From contig DATKCN010000085.1 in assembly GCA_035513175.1 (NCBI GenBank), forward strand, positions 1 through 21,454: a DNA stretch of 21,454 bases, written 5' to 3'. Below the pieces are notes generated by a model. It had not been told where the DNA came from and searched no databases. It saw nothing but the letters and a program-made list of their open reading frames with translations. This DNA is from DATKCN01 sp035513175 (GTDB lineage: Bacteria; Chloroflexota; Chloroflexia; Thermomicrobiales; CFX8). Positions within the stretch are counted from its first letter, which is position 1, and each line of letters opens with the position of its first letter. This document shows positions 14,376-21,454 of this stretch, piece by piece. Position numbers and translations under genes: made by a program.

Positions 14376-14404
14376 TTGACAACGGCGAGGCGCGCGTGTA
14401 TGCT
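14376..14404 (+). promoter_or_regulatory. Near-consensus housekeeping promoter for rpoB-rpoC
   Basis: TTGACA (14376-14381) is a perfect -35. TATGCT (14399-14404) is a four-of-six -10. The spacer is exactly 17 bases. Transcription should start near 14411 and leave a leader of about 228 nt before rpoB. This is the strongest promoter in the window. Confidence 0.85.
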
Positions 14405-14480
14405 AGACGGTCGCTGATGACTGAGCGCGAACGATTACGGCATAGATTGATATTGCGCGGACGCAAACCGACACCAACCT

Positions 14481-14520
14481 GGCCTCGGGAGGGGGAAGGC
14501 CTGCCTTCCGGTTTTGGCGT
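14481..14520 (+). promoter_or_regulatory. Attenuator-like competing hairpins in the rpoB leader
   Basis: GGAAGG (14494-14499) pairs with CCTTCC (14504-14509) around a four-base loop and is followed by GGTTTTGGCGTTT, a moderately T-rich tract like a weak intrinsic terminator. An alternative stem, GGCCT (14481-14485) with AGGCC (14497-14501), uses the same bases and would prevent the first. AAACCG (14465-14470) can also pair with CGGTTT (14509-14514). Mutually exclusive folds of this kind are typical of attenuators; the control signal is unknown. Confidence 0.4.
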
Positions 14521-14638
14521 TTCCGCGAGATGCATCGTTTCGCGATCGAGTGAGTCAGCGCGTCCGCCGCGCCGGTAGCTTGCCGGTCCGGCGCGCCATG
14601 CCGCGCGTGTCCCGTTACCAAACAAAAAGGAGCACCAC

Positions 14639-18136
<3,498 letters not shown>

Positions 18137-18140
18137 ATTC

Positions 18141-18182
18141 CCTGGTATCCCAGGACGACGTGTTCGTCGCGTGCTCGGCACG
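18141..18182 (+). other. Three consecutive perfect hairpins in the rpoB-rpoC gap
   Basis: Three 5-bp inverted repeats follow each other almost without spacing: CCTGG-tatc-CCAGG (18141-18154), CGACG-tgtt-CGTCG (18156-18169) and CGTGC-tcg-GCACG (18170-18182). Together they fill most of the 70 bases between the two genes. There is no T-run, so these are not terminators. They could be processing or stability elements of the rpoBC mRNA. Confidence 0.5.
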
Positions 18183-18206
18183 TAGTGGAATGGTGAGTGG
18201 CGAACG

Positions 18207-21454
<3,248 letters not shown>

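Larger units (their letters stand above)
14189..14638. other. Divergent region with the rpoB promoter and a structured rpoB leader
   Basis: These 450 bases separate the threonine aldolase gene (minus) from rpoB (plus). The left half shows no good promoter for the minus operon and no convincing gene. A 38-codon plus frame (14263-14379) has plausible composition but no ribosome binding site. The right half is the rpoB leader: promoter at 14376-14404, a 53-codon frame from ATG 14417, an attenuator-like hairpin set near 14481-14520, and an 8-bp hairpin CGCGCCGG / CCGGCGCG at 14568-14595. The rpoB ribosome binding site AAGGAG comes directly before the gene. Confidence 0.6.

Noticed and set aside
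14263..14379. 38-codon plus-strand frame upstream of rpoB
   Set aside because: Composition is plausible, but there is no ribosome binding site and the stop lies inside the rpoB -35; not enough to call a gene.

Overview
The window is high-GC bacterial chromosome, densely coding, with many GTG and TTG starts and genes that overlap by one to four bases. An intact rpoB followed by rpoC, a split SAM-hydrolase / mobA / small-protein cluster, a fused coaBC, and a DUF2085 membrane protein point to ordinary vegetative DNA. The best guess for the host is a Chloroflexota bacterium, perhaps Thermomicrobia-like. This rests on the RpoB/RpoC sequence character and on Cys-rich, RodZ-like and TPR proteins that I associate with that group. 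It is inference, since no 16S rRNA or other marker is present. I see no phage, IS element, CRISPR array, tRNA or rRNA.

Layout. 2-181 (+) is the tail of a sugar-nucleotide epimerase/dehydratase. 187-1648 (-) holds a creatininase-family amidohydrolase and a tiny SWIM zinc-finger protein, separated by about 0.4 kb with no convincing gene. 1953-4193 (+) runs mobA, an unknown Trp-rich protein, a SAM hydroxide adenosyltransferase (DUF62) and a tail-anchored small protein, ending in an 18-bp hairpin. 4290-6580 (-) is miaB followed by an acidic-tailed TPR protein. 6946-9799 (+) is a protein with two Cys4 modules joined by a long disordered linker, a RodZ-like HTH membrane protein, and an unknown protein. 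9788-14188 (-) is a long co-directional cluster: threonine aldolase, DUF2085 protein, coaBC and a small membrane protein joined by 1-4 base overlaps, then a 39-residue membrane microprotein and a diacylglycerol-kinase-family enzyme. 14376 to the end (+) is the rpoB-rpoC transcription unit, with rpoC cut by the window edge.

Functional themes are core: RNA polymerase, coenzyme A synthesis (CoaBC), molybdenum cofactor maturation (MobA), tRNA methylthiolation (MiaB), removal of SAM, and lipid phosphorylation. The points most worth a second look are: the duplicated Cys4 architecture; a roughly 180-residue coiled-coil hairpin inserted in RpoC; a leader between a near-consensus promoter and rpoB that can fold as an attenuator; three back-to-back hairpins between rpoB and rpoC; a minus-strand promoter plus intrinsic terminator without a gene between them; and several microproteins or coupling ORFs at gene junctions.
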